Positions 5,120 to 5,235 of a stretch of 5,235 nt of DNA are shown one piece after another. Under the pieces are notes generated by a model, which was given only the letters and a program-made list of their open reading frames with translations, made no database searches and was not told the DNA's origin. The stretch spans positions 1 through 5,235 of the forward strand of contig CAAFIS010000024.1 of NCBI GenBank assembly GCA_900763035.1, written 5' to 3'. Numbering within the stretch: position 1 is the stretch's first letter; each line of letters starts with the position of its first letter. The position numbers and the translations under genes are program-made. This DNA is from Clostridia bacterium. GTDB taxonomy: Bacteria; Bacillota; Clostridia; Oscillospirales; Acutalibacteraceae.

Positions 5120-5235
5120 TTATGCCGTGCGTTTCCAGATGTACACGGCCAGATACGGCGGCATATTGTTGTGCGCCGCGTCGCCGCCGATCTCCTCCGA
5201 CAGCTTGTCGTTGCCGGAACCGGACCACCACGCCG
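5120..5235 (-). CDS. C-terminal end of a phage tail-collar/tail-fibre-like protein (partial)
   Basis: Only the last 37 residues are in the window, ending at the TAA at 5122-5120. The visible end includes AWWSGSGNDKLSEEIGGDAA (1-20), HNNMPPYLAV (21-30) and YIWKRTA (31-37). An ending of the form 'HNNMPPYLxVyIWKR' preceded by a Gly-rich stretch is the usual C-terminus of tail-collar-domain proteins and short tail-fibre or baseplate proteins in Firmicute prophages (family knowledge, recalled and not searched). Such proteins sit at the phage tail tip and contact the host surface. The gene runs toward the polymerase operon and is closed by the hairpin at 5083-5116. Longer frames here in other phases are shadows. 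Most of the gene lies outside the window, so the rest of its domains cannot be described. Confidence 0.72.
   Translation of the reverse strand, partial: AWWSGSGNDKLSEEIGGDAAHNNMPPYLAVYIWKRTA

Noticed and set aside
4560..5231. 223-codon minus-strand open frame covering the YolD-like gene and the right edge
   Set aside because: It runs through the terminator and the YolD-like gene in the wrong phase. The neighbouring minus-strand phase gives the phage-like C-terminus ending neatly before the hairpin.

Overview
The window looks like a high-GC chromosomal segment from an anaerobic Firmicute, most likely a gut Clostridia/Oscillospirales-type bacterium. This is inferred from consensus sigma-A promoters with 17-bp spacers, strong AAGGAGG ribosome binding sites, GC-rich codon use and the protein families present. 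No rRNA, tRNA, CRISPR array or insertion sequence is visible.

Left part (1-2617, minus strand): a compact three-gene operon read right to left. It encodes a classical short-chain dehydrogenase/reductase (1859-2617), a membrane-anchored protein with a beta-propeller-like outer domain (801-1832), and a second, divergent SDR (796 to beyond base 1) that runs off the window. Gaps are 26 and 4 bp. A near-consensus promoter at 2668-2696 serves the operon.

Middle (2618-3066): a divergent control region. A small 49-codon minus-strand gene (2693-2842) has its own very good promoter and ribosome binding site. Its sequence resembles the N-terminus of a YoaP-like GNAT acetyltransferase that lacks the rest of the protein. 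Between its promoter and the promoter of the rightward operon lie two 14-bp LexA-like boxes. Each is 18 bp upstream of the -35 of one of the two divergent promoters, and both sit inside a 27-bp imperfect direct repeat.

Right part (3067-5078, plus strand): a two-gene error-prone DNA synthesis operon. It encodes a UvrX/UmuC-type Y-family DNA polymerase with intact catalytic residues and a perfect beta-clamp-binding motif. A YolD-like protein follows, translationally coupled through an ATGA overlap. YolD-like proteins are the usual Gram-positive companions of such polymerases. The LexA-like boxes suggest control by the SOS response.

Right edge (5079-5235): a hairpin terminator separates this operon from a convergent minus-strand gene. 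The visible 37 C-terminal residues look like the end of a phage tail-collar/tail-fibre protein. The polymerase cassette may therefore sit at the edge of a prophage or be carried by it. The most notable features are the symmetric divergent regulatory region, the truncated acetyltransferase-like small gene under it, and the placement of the mutagenesis operon beside phage structural DNA.
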